64,000 nucleotides of DNA from positions 62,001-126,000 of the forward strand of contig CBDDIZ010000037.1 of assembly GCA_965229305.1 (NCBI GenBank). Reading direction: 5' to 3'. Shown here piece by piece: positions 8,269-15,350 of the stretch. A program made the translations under genes and the position numbers. Source of the DNA: JALHNI01 sp965229305 (GTDB taxonomy: Bacteria > Acidobacteriota > Terriglobia > Bryobacterales > Bryobacteraceae). Below the pieces are notes generated by a model. The model was not told where the DNA came from, did no database searches, and saw nothing but the letters and a program-made list of their open reading frames with translations. The first letter of the stretch is position 1. Each line of letters begins with the position of its first letter.

Positions 8269-9252
8269 TTACATGAGGATGCTGTTGACCGGCTGGACGA
8301 CGGGCGGGAGGGCAGTTTCGCCGAGCATCTCGCGAAGATCGATCTCAATGGTGCGGCTGAGGGCGGTGATGGGAATGTCGTTGGGGCTGCCTTCAAAAGG
8401 GTTCTCAGAGATCTCGCCGATCTTGTCCATGGTGTGGAAGACCCAGGCGATGACGACGCTGACGGGAATGGTGAGCCAGACAAAGGCGGGACCGAGCTTG
8501 TTGAATTCGGGGAGGAGGCCGAAGGGGACCAGGGCGACGAAGAGCCAGATGAAGAAGAGATTCAGCGTGGCGAACTGGCGTGGGTAGGGATAGTTCTTGA
8601 GGCGTTCGCAGCGGCCTTGAGCGTCGACGAGCGCGGCGAGTTGGCGCTGGAGCTCGAGATGCCGGAGCTCGCCTTCGACATTGGGCTGGGCGTGAGCGCG
8701 AAGGTCCTGGGATTGGAGGTGGATGAGGTGGGTGGCGCGGTTCTTGCGGGCGAGGATGTAGGCCAGGTCAGCGGGTGAGAGGAAGGAGGCGAGTTCGGCA
8801 TCGAGGGGCCGGTCCCATTCGGCAACCTGGTAATTCTGGCGGTATTCGGCGTTGTGAGCCTGCCTCATGTTTTCCCAGGCGCGGGGTTCGCGGAGTTGGT
8901 AGCGGAGCGCGGTGAGCCAAGCGAAGTGGCGGTAGAGGACGCGTTGGCGAGTGGCGGGGTCAGAGACGGAGTCGAGGGTAAGAACGGCGAGGGTGCGGCT
9001 GACATTGATGATGGAGCCCCAGATTTGCCGGGCTTCCCAAAGGCGCGCGTAGGAGGCATTGTTCTTGAAGCCGGTGACGAAGGCGACGGCGGTGCCGATG
9101 ATGGCGATGGGGGCCCAGGAGAGGCTCAACCACTTACAGTTGGCGAGGGCGTAGAGGGCGGTGGGAAGGGTCGCCAGTAAGAGGAAGAGGGCGGTTTCGC
9201 GGCGGGTCCAGACGAGGACGGCTTTGAGGGAGTAATGACGGCCGGCATGCAT
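8269..9252 (-). CDS. Bestrophin-family anion channel (UPF0187)
   Basis: 327 residues from ATG at 9252 (MHAGRHYSLKAVL...); a GTG at 9285 would add 11 residues. The bestrophin pattern is visible: helix LFLLLATLPTALYAL, then IIGTAVAFVTGFKNNASYARLWEARQIWG, which matches the conserved 'F R nn ayeRwwear' stretch, and later YPRQFATLNLFFIWLFVALVPFGLLPEF, the second helical hairpin. The family forms pentameric chloride or cation channels in the inner membrane. It is the first gene of a three-gene minus-strand set with the two PepSY-type proteins. The ion selectivity cannot be read from sequence. Confidence 0.85.
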   Translation of the reverse strand: MHAGRHYSLKAVLVWTRRETALFLLLATLPTALYALANCKWLSLSWAPIAIIGTAVAFVTGFKNNASYARLWEARQIWGSIINVSRTLAVLTLDSVSDPATRQRVLYRHFAWLTALRYQLREPRAWENMRQAHNAEYRQNYQVAEWDRPLDAELASFLSPADLAYILARKNRATHLIHLQSQDLRAHAQPNVEGELRHLELQRQLAALVDAQGRCERLKNYPYPRQFATLNLFFIWLFVALVPFGLLPEFNKLGPAFVWLTIPVSVVIAWVFHTMDKIGEISENPFEGSPNDIPITALSRTIEIDLREMLGETALPPVVQPVNSILM

Positions 9253-9317
9253 GTTTCGCAGTGTAACGGTTGGAGCGGCGCGCACGGTACGAGGGGGGGC
9301 CGGTAGACTGAGAAGTA

Positions 9318-10037
9318 ATGAGGTTTTTGCTTTGTTACTTGATGATGGCCGGGATGTGTGCGGGGGCGGAGGGTCGCTGGAAGAACTTACTGGCGAAGGA
9401 TAGCTTCGCCGGGTGGAGGAGTCCGTCGGGCGAGACGGACATCAGCGGGGCCTGGACGATTCATCGAGGCGTGCTGACGGTGCGGCCGTACGTCCAGCAT
9501 CGGACGGATTTGTGGTCCGCGGAAGATTACGAGAACTTTGAGTTGGAGTGGGACTGGCGCGCGGACAAAGCGGCTAACAGCGGCGTGAAGTACTGGGTGA
9601 CACGGGCGACGACGCTGGTGATCGTGGAGGAGAACAAACGGTTCCGGGCGATCGCGGGGCCGAAAGCGGAACCCGAGGCGGTGACGCTCGAGTATTCGAC
9701 GGGGCTCGAGTATCAGATGGCGGATGACGCGCATGAGCCGGATGCGCTGAGCCGGGCAACGGCGCGGGCTGGCGGCCTCTATAGCGTGTTTGCGCCGGAA
9801 TCGGCGGCGGTGAAGCCCCACGGACAGTGGAATCGCAGCCGCATCGTGGCGCGTGATGGACGATTCGAGCATTGGCTGAATGGCCAGCGGGTGGTCTCGT
9901 TCGATCTGGCAACGCTTGAGGCGCAGTTACAGAAGTCGCGTACGCGGGTGGCCATTGCGAAGCACGGGGGGCCGATCGCGCTGCAATATCACCAGACGGT
10001 GGTCTCGTTCCGCAAGATGCGGGTGCGGCGGCTCTAG
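9318..10037 (+). CDS. Secreted DUF1080 (3-keto-disaccharide hydrolase type) protein
   Basis: 239 residues. Signal peptide MRFLLCYLMMAGMCAGAEG, then the concanavalin-like DUF1080 fold: WKNLLAKDSFAGWRS at the start, FELEWDWRADKAANSGVKYWV (family pattern 'F.l..eyr....NSGi..R'), LEYQMADD and HGQWNRSRIVARDGRFEHWLNGQRVVSFD near the end. Members bind or cleave modified glucosides and are expanded in Acidobacteria and Planctomycetes. It is transcribed alone, divergent from bestrophin and convergent with the next gene (12-nt gap). Substrate unknown. Confidence 0.82.
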   Translation: MRFLLCYLMMAGMCAGAEGRWKNLLAKDSFAGWRSPSGETDISGAWTIHRGVLTVRPYVQHRTDLWSAEDYENFELEWDWRADKAANSGVKYWVTRATTLVIVEENKRFRAIAGPKAEPEAVTLEYSTGLEYQMADDAHEPDALSRATARAGGLYSVFAPESAAVKPHGQWNRSRIVARDGRFEHWLNGQRVVSFDLATLEAQLQKSRTRVAIAKHGGPIALQYHQTVVSFRKMRVRRL

Positions 10038-10049
10038 CAGTGGTCGAAG

Positions 10050-10631
10050 CTAGTCGATGGTCTTGCGGAGGAGGCTGATGACCTCGGAGCCGCCAAAGGC
10101 GGTCTTGCCGACGATGACCCCCAGAAACTCGTAACCCGCGGCGCCTGCCTCCTTGAGTTCTTTCTCCATGGTGGAAGTCTTGGAAGTGGCCAAGAGCTTG
10201 TAATCGAGGCGCCGTTTCCCGGCGCCGCGTTCGAGGATGATCGAGACTTCCTTGCCGCCCAGAGCGGAAGCAAAGACCGTTTGGCCGCAGTACTCGAAGC
10301 CTTCCTCGCCCGCTTGCTGGAGTTCTTTCTGGAGGGTGGCAGTTTTTGAGGTGGCCAGTAAGACATAGCGGCGAGGAGTGGCCGGAGCACCAGCGGCCTT
10401 CTTCATCACCACGATTACTTCCTTGCCGCCGACGGCCGACTCGCCGCCCATCACGCCGCCGAAGACGTAGCCCGCTTCTGCGGCGTCGTTCATTTCCTTC
10501 TCCATGGTGGAGGTGCGGGACGTGGCCAGCACCCGATAGTCGTAGGTTTGGGCGGTGAGGACTCCGGCGCACAGCAATAAAGCGGGCAGGAAACGGGAGA
10601 GACGGGACGAGGTCATAGTCAATGCGAACAC
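10050..10631 (-). CDS. Secreted protein of three tandem ~50-residue repeats
   Basis: 193 residues, not recognised. GTG at 10631 has an AGGA site 7 nt upstream; ATG at 10616 is the alternative. A signal peptide (SRFLPALLLCAGVLTAQ) is followed by three repeats that start at about 31, 87 and 142. Each reads roughly Y-x-[VL]-LATS-[RK]-T-x-T-[ML]-[EQ]-KE-[ML], then a Gly-Tyr/Phe-x-[FY] turn, then GGKEV or GGSEV and a hydrophobic strand. This suggests three copies of a small alpha/beta unit, similar in feel to DUF4177-type domains. It is exported, probably periplasmic. Neighbours give no clue to function. Confidence 0.7.
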   Translation of the reverse strand: MFALTMTSSRLSRFLPALLLCAGVLTAQTYDYRVLATSRTSTMEKEMNDAAEAGYVFGGVMGGESAVGGKEVIVVMKKAAGAPATPRRYVLLATSKTATLQKELQQAGEEGFEYCGQTVFASALGGKEVSIILERGAGKRRLDYKLLATSKTSTMEKELKEAGAAGYEFLGVIVGKTAFGGSEVISLLRKTID

Positions 10632-10667
10632 AGTTCGGTCCTAAATCACAAGAACGCCGGGGCACTC

Positions 10668-13139
10668 TTATTGCAGGATCGGGAAGAGTTGGTAGTCCTT
10701 GGGGACGTAGAGGCTGCCTTCGGTGGTGGGGGTGTGGCGGGCCAGCTCAGCGGCGAGTTGCGGGGGAGTGAGTCGGCCGGCGAGCGCGTGGCGGAAGGCT
10801 TCCACGACGCGGGTGAGTTGGGCGGGCGATTCGTGAACAAATTCGAGGCGGAAGTGGTGCAGGCCGACGGCGCGCCAAGCCTCGAGGTGGGCGCTGGCCT
10901 GTTGAGCTTCGGCGCCGAAGACGGTGTTGCGGCAGCCGACGTCGGCCATGACGGGATGCTCGCGGCCTTGCTGGTCGCGCACGGCGAGACGGTGGTGTTC
11001 GCAGGGGCGGCCGCAATCGCGGTGGGTGGTGCCATTCGAAAGAAAACGGCAGAAGACGCAGTGCTCGGTGTGAAAGACGGGCAGGTGCTGGTAGACGATG
11101 GCTTCGAGCCGCGAGGCGCCGAGGGTGCGGGCGAGGTCGGCAACCTGGGCGGCGTTGAGGTCGTGGGTGGGGGTGAGGCGGGCGAGGCCGAGGTCGAAGT
11201 AATTGCGCGCGGTGAGGGTGTTGGCGGTGTTGAGGCTGAAGTCGCCGATCAAGGGTTGGGAGTGGCCTTGCAACTGGTGGAGGAGTCCGGTGGCGCGAAT
11301 CAGGAGGGGGCACTCCAGGCTGGCGAGGAAGTTCGCGATGCGGGATTCGCCGGGCTTGAGGATGCGGGGGCTGGCGACGCGCACGGCGAGGCCGGCCGCC
11401 TTTACTTGCTGGACCGAGGGACGGAGGCCGTAGAGGTCGAGGTAGTCGAGGGTAATGGTGTCGGGGCGAAGGTCGAGGGCGGCGGCGAGTTGGTCAGGGT
11501 GGCGGACCAGCAGGTGAAGCTGAGGCGTGCCGTCTTCGAGCGGCGCGGCGGGAGAGTGCAGGGCGACGGAGTGAAGCGTGCGGGCGGGCAACTGCGCCTG
11601 AAGGGCCTGAAGTCGCTCGACGGCGTCGCGGCGGAGTTGGTTGAGGAGCGAGGCCGGCACGAAGGGGGTGCCGTTGATTTCGGCGGTGAGGTCGGCGAGC
11701 TCGTAGGGTGTTTGGCCGAGGCGGCTGAGTTGGTCGCGCAGGGAGTCGAGCGTCAGTCCTCGGTTCTGGGCGGCAGTCAGCGGACCGCTTTCGACGGTGA
11801 CGCTTTGGTGATTGGGCAGAGTCCAGGTGAGGCGCAGGGTGTGCGCGGCAACGGCGTGGACGCGGAGCGGTTGTTTGGCGACCGGGGTGGCGGCGTCGAG
11901 GTAGGGGCGGACGGCGCGATCGAGGTCCGGGTTGTGGGTGCGCCAGACAAGGTCGCCGGGACGGATGCGGGCGGGGTCAATGGCGCCATTGGCGAAGGTG
12001 AGTTCGAGGCGGCCATCGAGTTGAGAGAGCACGTGATAGACGCGGCCGCCTTCTTCAGCTTCCTGCGGGCTGCGCCAGGACGCGGCATCGAAGACGAGGC
12101 CATCGCCGGCCTTGAGGGGCGAAAGTTCGTGGGCGGGCGCGGGCTCGACCAGGACCCGAGGACCATCGAGCTTGACGACGGTGCCGAGGTGGACGCCGCG
12201 GTGGCGGGTGTGTCGTCCGCGAACGACGGCCTGGTGGTTGACGCCCGAAAGGAAGTGCGGGCCTAAGCCGCGGGAGTAGACTTGCTCGAGGTCGAGAGCG
12301 TCCTGGGGGGTCACGGGAGACGGCCGGCCGGCCCAGGCGGCGTCGACGGCCTGCCGGTAGGCGCGCGTGGTGAGGGCGACGTAGTCGGCATCCTTGTAAC
12401 GGCCTTCGATCTTGAGGCAACTGACGCCAGCTTCGACGACTTGAGGAACGTGGTGAATGGCGCTGAGGTCGCCGGGCGAAAGCAGGTAGCGGGCATCGCC
12501 CGAGGGGCGAAGTTCGCCGTCGACGATCAGTTCGTAGGGCAGGCGGCAGGCTTGGGCGCACTGGCCGCGGTTGGCGCTGCGGCCGCCCCAGGCCTCCGAC
12601 GAAAAGCACTGGCCCGAGTAAGCAACGCAGAGTGCGCCGTGGACGAAAATCTCAAGGTCGGCCTGGGTTTTGTCGTAGATGAGGCCGATTTCCTCGAGCG
12701 AGAGTTCGCGGGCCAGCGTGACGCGATGGGCGCCTTGGGCGAGGGCAAACTGGACGCCTTCGACGCTGGTGATGCTGGCCTGAGTGGAGGCGTGGAGTTC
12801 GAGGTCCGGGGCGAGGCGGCGTGCAAGTTGCAGGATGCCCAGGTCCTGGACGATGAGGGCGTCGACGCCGGCTTCAGCGATGGCGGCGATGGCGCGGGAG
12901 GCTTCGGCGAGTTCATGCTCAAAAACGAGCGTGTTGAAGGTTAGGTAGCCGCGGACGCCGCGTTGATGTAGCGTACGCATCACCTCGGGGAGGTCGCTGA
13001 GCGTGAAGCCGACTTTGGCGCGGGCGGTGAAGTGCTGGAGGCCGAAGTAGCAAGCGTCGGCGCCGGCTTCGATGGCGGCGCGCAACTGGGGCCAATGCCC
13101 GGCGGGGCTCATCACTTCGGGCTTCCGGGGCGCACGCAC
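10668..13139 (-). CDS. U32-family protein, RlhA-like 23S rRNA hydroxylation factor
   Basis: About 823 residues from GTG at 13139; TTG at 13175 is possible but overlaps the neighbouring gene. N-terminal U32 domain: KPEVMSPAGHWPQLRAAIEAGADACYFGL, then ELHASTQASITS, then the Cys cluster HGALCVAYSGQCFSSEAWGG and RGQCAQACRLPYEL that is shared with E. coli RlhA and TrhP and may bind an iron-sulphur cluster. The middle part resembles the DUF3656 insertion. The C-terminal third holds a second Cys-rich block, HCVFCRFLSNGTTHRDCGRPCEHH. The length exceeds RlhA (about 650), matching the longer fused form. Its role in prephenate-dependent hydroxylation is inferred from the family; old annotations call it collagenase-like peptidase. 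Confidence 0.85.
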   Translation of the reverse strand: MRAPRKPEVMSPAGHWPQLRAAIEAGADACYFGLQHFTARAKVGFTLSDLPEVMRTLHQRGVRGYLTFNTLVFEHELAEASRAIAAIAEAGVDALIVQDLGILQLARRLAPDLELHASTQASITSVEGVQFALAQGAHRVTLARELSLEEIGLIYDKTQADLEIFVHGALCVAYSGQCFSSEAWGGRSANRGQCAQACRLPYELIVDGELRPSGDARYLLSPGDLSAIHHVPQVVEAGVSCLKIEGRYKDADYVALTTRAYRQAVDAAWAGRPSPVTPQDALDLEQVYSRGLGPHFLSGVNHQAVVRGRHTRHRGVHLGTVVKLDGPRVLVEPAPAHELSPLKAGDGLVFDAASWRSPQEAEEGGRVYHVLSQLDGRLELTFANGAIDPARIRPGDLVWRTHNPDLDRAVRPYLDAATPVAKQPLRVHAVAAHTLRLTWTLPNHQSVTVESGPLTAAQNRGLTLDSLRDQLSRLGQTPYELADLTAEINGTPFVPASLLNQLRRDAVERLQALQAQLPARTLHSVALHSPAAPLEDGTPQLHLLVRHPDQLAAALDLRPDTITLDYLDLYGLRPSVQQVKAAGLAVRVASPRILKPGESRIANFLASLECPLLIRATGLLHQLQGHSQPLIGDFSLNTANTLTARNYFDLGLARLTPTHDLNAAQVADLARTLGASRLEAIVYQHLPVFHTEHCVFCRFLSNGTTHRDCGRPCEHHRLAVRDQQGREHPVMADVGCRNTVFGAEAQQASAHLEAWRAVGLHHFRLEFVHESPAQLTRVVEAFRHALAGRLTPPQLAAELARHTPTTEGSLYVPKDYQLFPILQ

Positions 13140-13156
13140 CCTTTCAGGGTAACGCG

Positions 13157-13414
13157 CTAAATCAGTTCCACCCAAGCGACTTCGCGCCGTTCGTCGAGCG
13201 CGAAATGGACGGGGGTGCCCGGGATGATGCCGAAGTCGGCGGGTTGCTCGCCGCGGTAGTCCTTGATTTTGTCGAATCCGCAGCAGAAGGTTTCGTCAGA
13301 GTCGGGATCAGCGAAGTAGCAGATGTGGATGGGGCTAATTCGGAAGATCTCGCCCGTCCGGACTCCCGGTGCCGTGTCGGTGGGAGGTTGGTTGGAGAGC
13401 ATCAGGTATCTCAT
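13157..13414 (-). CDS. Small hypothetical protein, paralogue of the 13527 gene
   Basis: 85 residues, not recognised. The C-terminal half carries DYRGEQPADFGIIPGTPVHF followed by ALDERREVAWVEL. The divergent gene at 13527 carries the same frame of conserved positions: YRG-x-P-x-[DE]-x-GI-x-x-G-x-PV-x-F-x-x-DE. Cys39-Cys40 precede this region. No signal peptide or membrane segment, so it is likely cytoplasmic. It sits 17 nt upstream of the U32 gene, on the same strand. The match to its neighbour makes coding likely, despite its shortness. Alternative start ATG at 13402. Confidence 0.6.
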   Translation of the reverse strand: MRYLMLSNQPPTDTAPGVRTGEIFRISPIHICYFADPDSDETFCCGFDKIKDYRGEQPADFGIIPGTPVHFALDERREVAWVELI

Positions 13415-13526
13415 CGGCCTGAGCGTGAATCGGAGGAAGGGGAGAAGAACATTAGGAGGCGCGCGGAGAGATGCCTAGTACCTGGCGTGAATTGAGTCAT
13501 GGTGACGGTAGTTCACGTGTGTTAAC

Positions 13527-13790
13527 TTGTCTCTTACCGTGAGCGAAGTAAGAAAAGGGCAAATTCATCGCCTAGTTGAAATGCTTGGAATGGGATATAT
13601 TGCGGACCAGATTATGGATCGGCAGTGGCCATTCTTATTGTGCCAAGTGGTGGGGTATCGCGGTCAACCGATTGATGAATTGGGGATTGTTGTCGGGAAG
13701 CCGGTCGATTTCGTAGTGGACGAAGAATCGGTGATTGAAGTGTATTCGTGTAATACGGAAAAATCGATGGCGAATTGTGGTGCTAAATAG
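13527..13790 (+). CDS. Small hypothetical protein, paralogue of the 13414 gene
   Basis: 87 residues from TTG at 13527, or 83 from GTG at 13539. GYRGQPIDELGIVVGKPVDF and VVDEESVIEVYS are homologous by eye to the C-terminal part of the divergent small protein. The gene is visibly richer in A and T than its neighbours, which suggests either recent acquisition or relaxed selection. No membrane segment. Function unknown. The shared ~35-residue core probably forms a small beta-rich domain; 112 bp separate the two starts, enough for a shared divergent promoter region. Confidence 0.6.
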   Translation: MSLTVSEVRKGQIHRLVEMLGMGYIADQIMDRQWPFLLCQVVGYRGQPIDELGIVVGKPVDFVVDEESVIEVYSCNTEKSMANCGAK

Positions 13791-13899
13791 CTGTGTTGCA
13801 GCACATTCTGGATATTCGAAATATCCATGGCCAGCAGCTCTGTTCTGAACCTTTCAGCCTGAGGGTCCGCTCCCTCCGCATATCCTCAAACGCGGGTAT

Positions 13900-14484
13900 G
13901 TGCCGCATCCCGACGACCTTCAGCCGGGGGATTTGATCCTCACGGCGCCGGAGTCCAGATTCGATCTGGTGGCGCGGGGAATCAGCTACATCCAAGGTGT
14001 GGGCGGCTACACGCCCGAGCATGCGCGGTGGTCACATGCAGCGGTGTACGCGGGCGAGATGTTTCTCACCTGCGAGGCGACCCGAGATGGGGTGCGGCTG
14101 GGGAATCTGCTGCATGCGTTTTCCGGGTGCCTGGTCCGAGTGCGCCGGGGGGTGTTGGGCGAAGCGTATATCGAACGCGAGGCGGGGTGGCGGACGGTCC
14201 TCCATTCGGTGGCACAGCTGACGCGGCCCTATGACTACGGCCACGCGATGAGCTTGGGTCATTTGGCGATGCGGACCGGATTTACGGAGTACGGGCTAAA
14301 GGGGGCGCAGTCGAGCGGGCGATCCGACGAGGTGATCTGCTCCGAACTGTTTCAGGACGCCTACTGGCGAGCGACAGGCGTGTTGCTGCAGAATCGGCTA
14401 TCGCGGGAGACGACGCCGGCTTTTCTGAGTTCAACGCCGTTGCTGCGCGACGTGCCGTGCCGCTGGCGCAGGCTACCCTGTTAG
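13900..14484 (+). CDS. YiiX/C92-like permuted papain-fold amidase
   Basis: 194 residues from GTG at 13900. Motifs of the permuted NlpC/P60-like YiiX family appear in order: LQPGDLILTAPES at the start, ARWSHAAVYAG with the catalytic His (about residue 46), and DEVICSELFQDAYW with the catalytic Cys (about 147). No signal peptide is seen, as in cytoplasmic YiiX types. Family members cleave or recognise lipids, peptides or murein fragments; the substrate is unknown. Its stop is 1 nt before the start of the RNase III-like gene, so the two are translated together. Confidence 0.72.
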   Translation: MPHPDDLQPGDLILTAPESRFDLVARGISYIQGVGGYTPEHARWSHAAVYAGEMFLTCEATRDGVRLGNLLHAFSGCLVRVRRGVLGEAYIEREAGWRTVLHSVAQLTRPYDYGHAMSLGHLAMRTGFTEYGLKGAQSSGRSDEVICSELFQDAYWRATGVLLQNRLSRETTPAFLSSTPLLRDVPCRWRRLPC

Positions 14485-14485
14485 G

Positions 14486-14782
14486 GTGCCGGCGAAAAAG
14501 ACGCTCGAAGAAGCCTGGATCGGCGATGCGGTGCTGACGTTGTATGTGCGGGAGAAGATCCTGCGCGAAGACGGCCGGGTGGACGGGGAGAAGTCCGCTC
14601 GGATGACGTCGAATCAGTTTTTGGCGGCATTGGGCGAACCCAGCGGGGTGGAAGCGGAGATCGGACGAGCCTATGCCGAGGGTGGGCTGGAGGCAGCGTT
14701 CGGGTGGATTGAGCGGCGGCTTCTCCCTTTATTCGCCAGGCAAGAGGAAAATCGACGCAAACGGTTGGGCTTGCCGCAATAA
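14486..14782 (+). CDS. RNase III-domain protein (Mini-III-like)
   Basis: 98 residues from GTG. LEEAWIGDAVLTLYVREKIL matches the RNase III signature helix ('leflGDaVl.l.v...l'), with Asp14 in the metal-binding position. The second part, VEAEIGRAYAEGGLEAAFGWIERRLLPLF, matches the helix that supplies the second catalytic acid ('v.EAliGaiYlD.G...a...i...l') with Glu in place. There is no dsRNA-binding domain, as in MrnC, which matures 23S rRNA. At 98 residues it is shorter than Mini-III (about 130-140), and the middle part is reduced, so activity is not certain. Confidence 0.68.
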   Translation: MPAKKTLEEAWIGDAVLTLYVREKILREDGRVDGEKSARMTSNQFLAALGEPSGVEAEIGRAYAEGGLEAAFGWIERRLLPLFARQEENRRKRLGLPQ

Positions 14783-14822
14783 ATTAATCGGTGCCGCGTA
14801 TTGAGAGGCGAGGACCTCTTGA

Positions 14823-15332
14823 ATGGCGACCCTGACAATAGCCGACAATCCGATACAGGCTATGCCACCTGAACTCGGCGATCTTTATTCACGATATGCG
14901 GACACGGTTTACCGGACGGCGCTGCGGGTGACTGGCTCCACCGCCGATGCCGAAGACGTGCTCCAAACTGTCTTTCTGCGGGTGCTGAAACGCGAGGAGC
15001 CACTGGATCCGATGCGCGCGCCCGAAGGTTTCCTGCGGCGCTCGGCGGCGAACGCGGCCATCGACATTGTGCGACGGCGGCAGACGTGGCGGCAGGAATC
15101 GATCAGTGAGACGCCCGACCGGTTGAAGCAGGAGAGTTCGGCGGAACTGAAGCAGCAGTTGCGCCAGGCGATTGCCGCGCTCGAGCCGCGGGACGCCGAG
15201 ATGTTTGTGTTGCGGTACATCGAAGGCTTGGCGAATGGGGAAATCGCTGAGTTGTATGGGCTGGAAAAGACAACGATTGCGGTGCGCCTTCACCGGATTC
15301 GCGAGTCACTACGCGTGCAGTTGGGGAACTGA
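14823..15332 (+). CDS. ECF-family RNA polymerase sigma factor
   Basis: 169 residues. Region 2 spans about 20-85 (LYSRYADTVYRTALRVTGSTADAEDVLQTVFLRVLK, matching the core-binding and -10 helices). Region 4 spans about 110-165 (LKQQLRQAIAALEPRDAEMFVLRYIEGLANGEIAELYGLEKTTIAVRLHRIRESLR, the helix-turn-helix for -35 recognition). There is no extension, so it is a plain ECF factor. The anti-sigma gene follows after 18 nt. The pair presumably controls its own operon and perhaps the ABC genes downstream. Confidence 0.93.
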   Translation: MATLTIADNPIQAMPPELGDLYSRYADTVYRTALRVTGSTADAEDVLQTVFLRVLKREEPLDPMRAPEGFLRRSAANAAIDIVRRRQTWRQESISETPDRLKQESSAELKQQLRQAIAALEPRDAEMFVLRYIEGLANGEIAELYGLEKTTIAVRLHRIRESLRVQLGN

Positions 15333-15350
15333 AGGAAGAAGGACAAGACG

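Noticed and set aside
10671..12266. Plus-strand frame of 531 codons opposite the U32 gene
   Set aside because: Gly/Val/Glu-rich antisense, typical of the reverse of a high-GC gene; the U32 motifs on the minus strand are certain.
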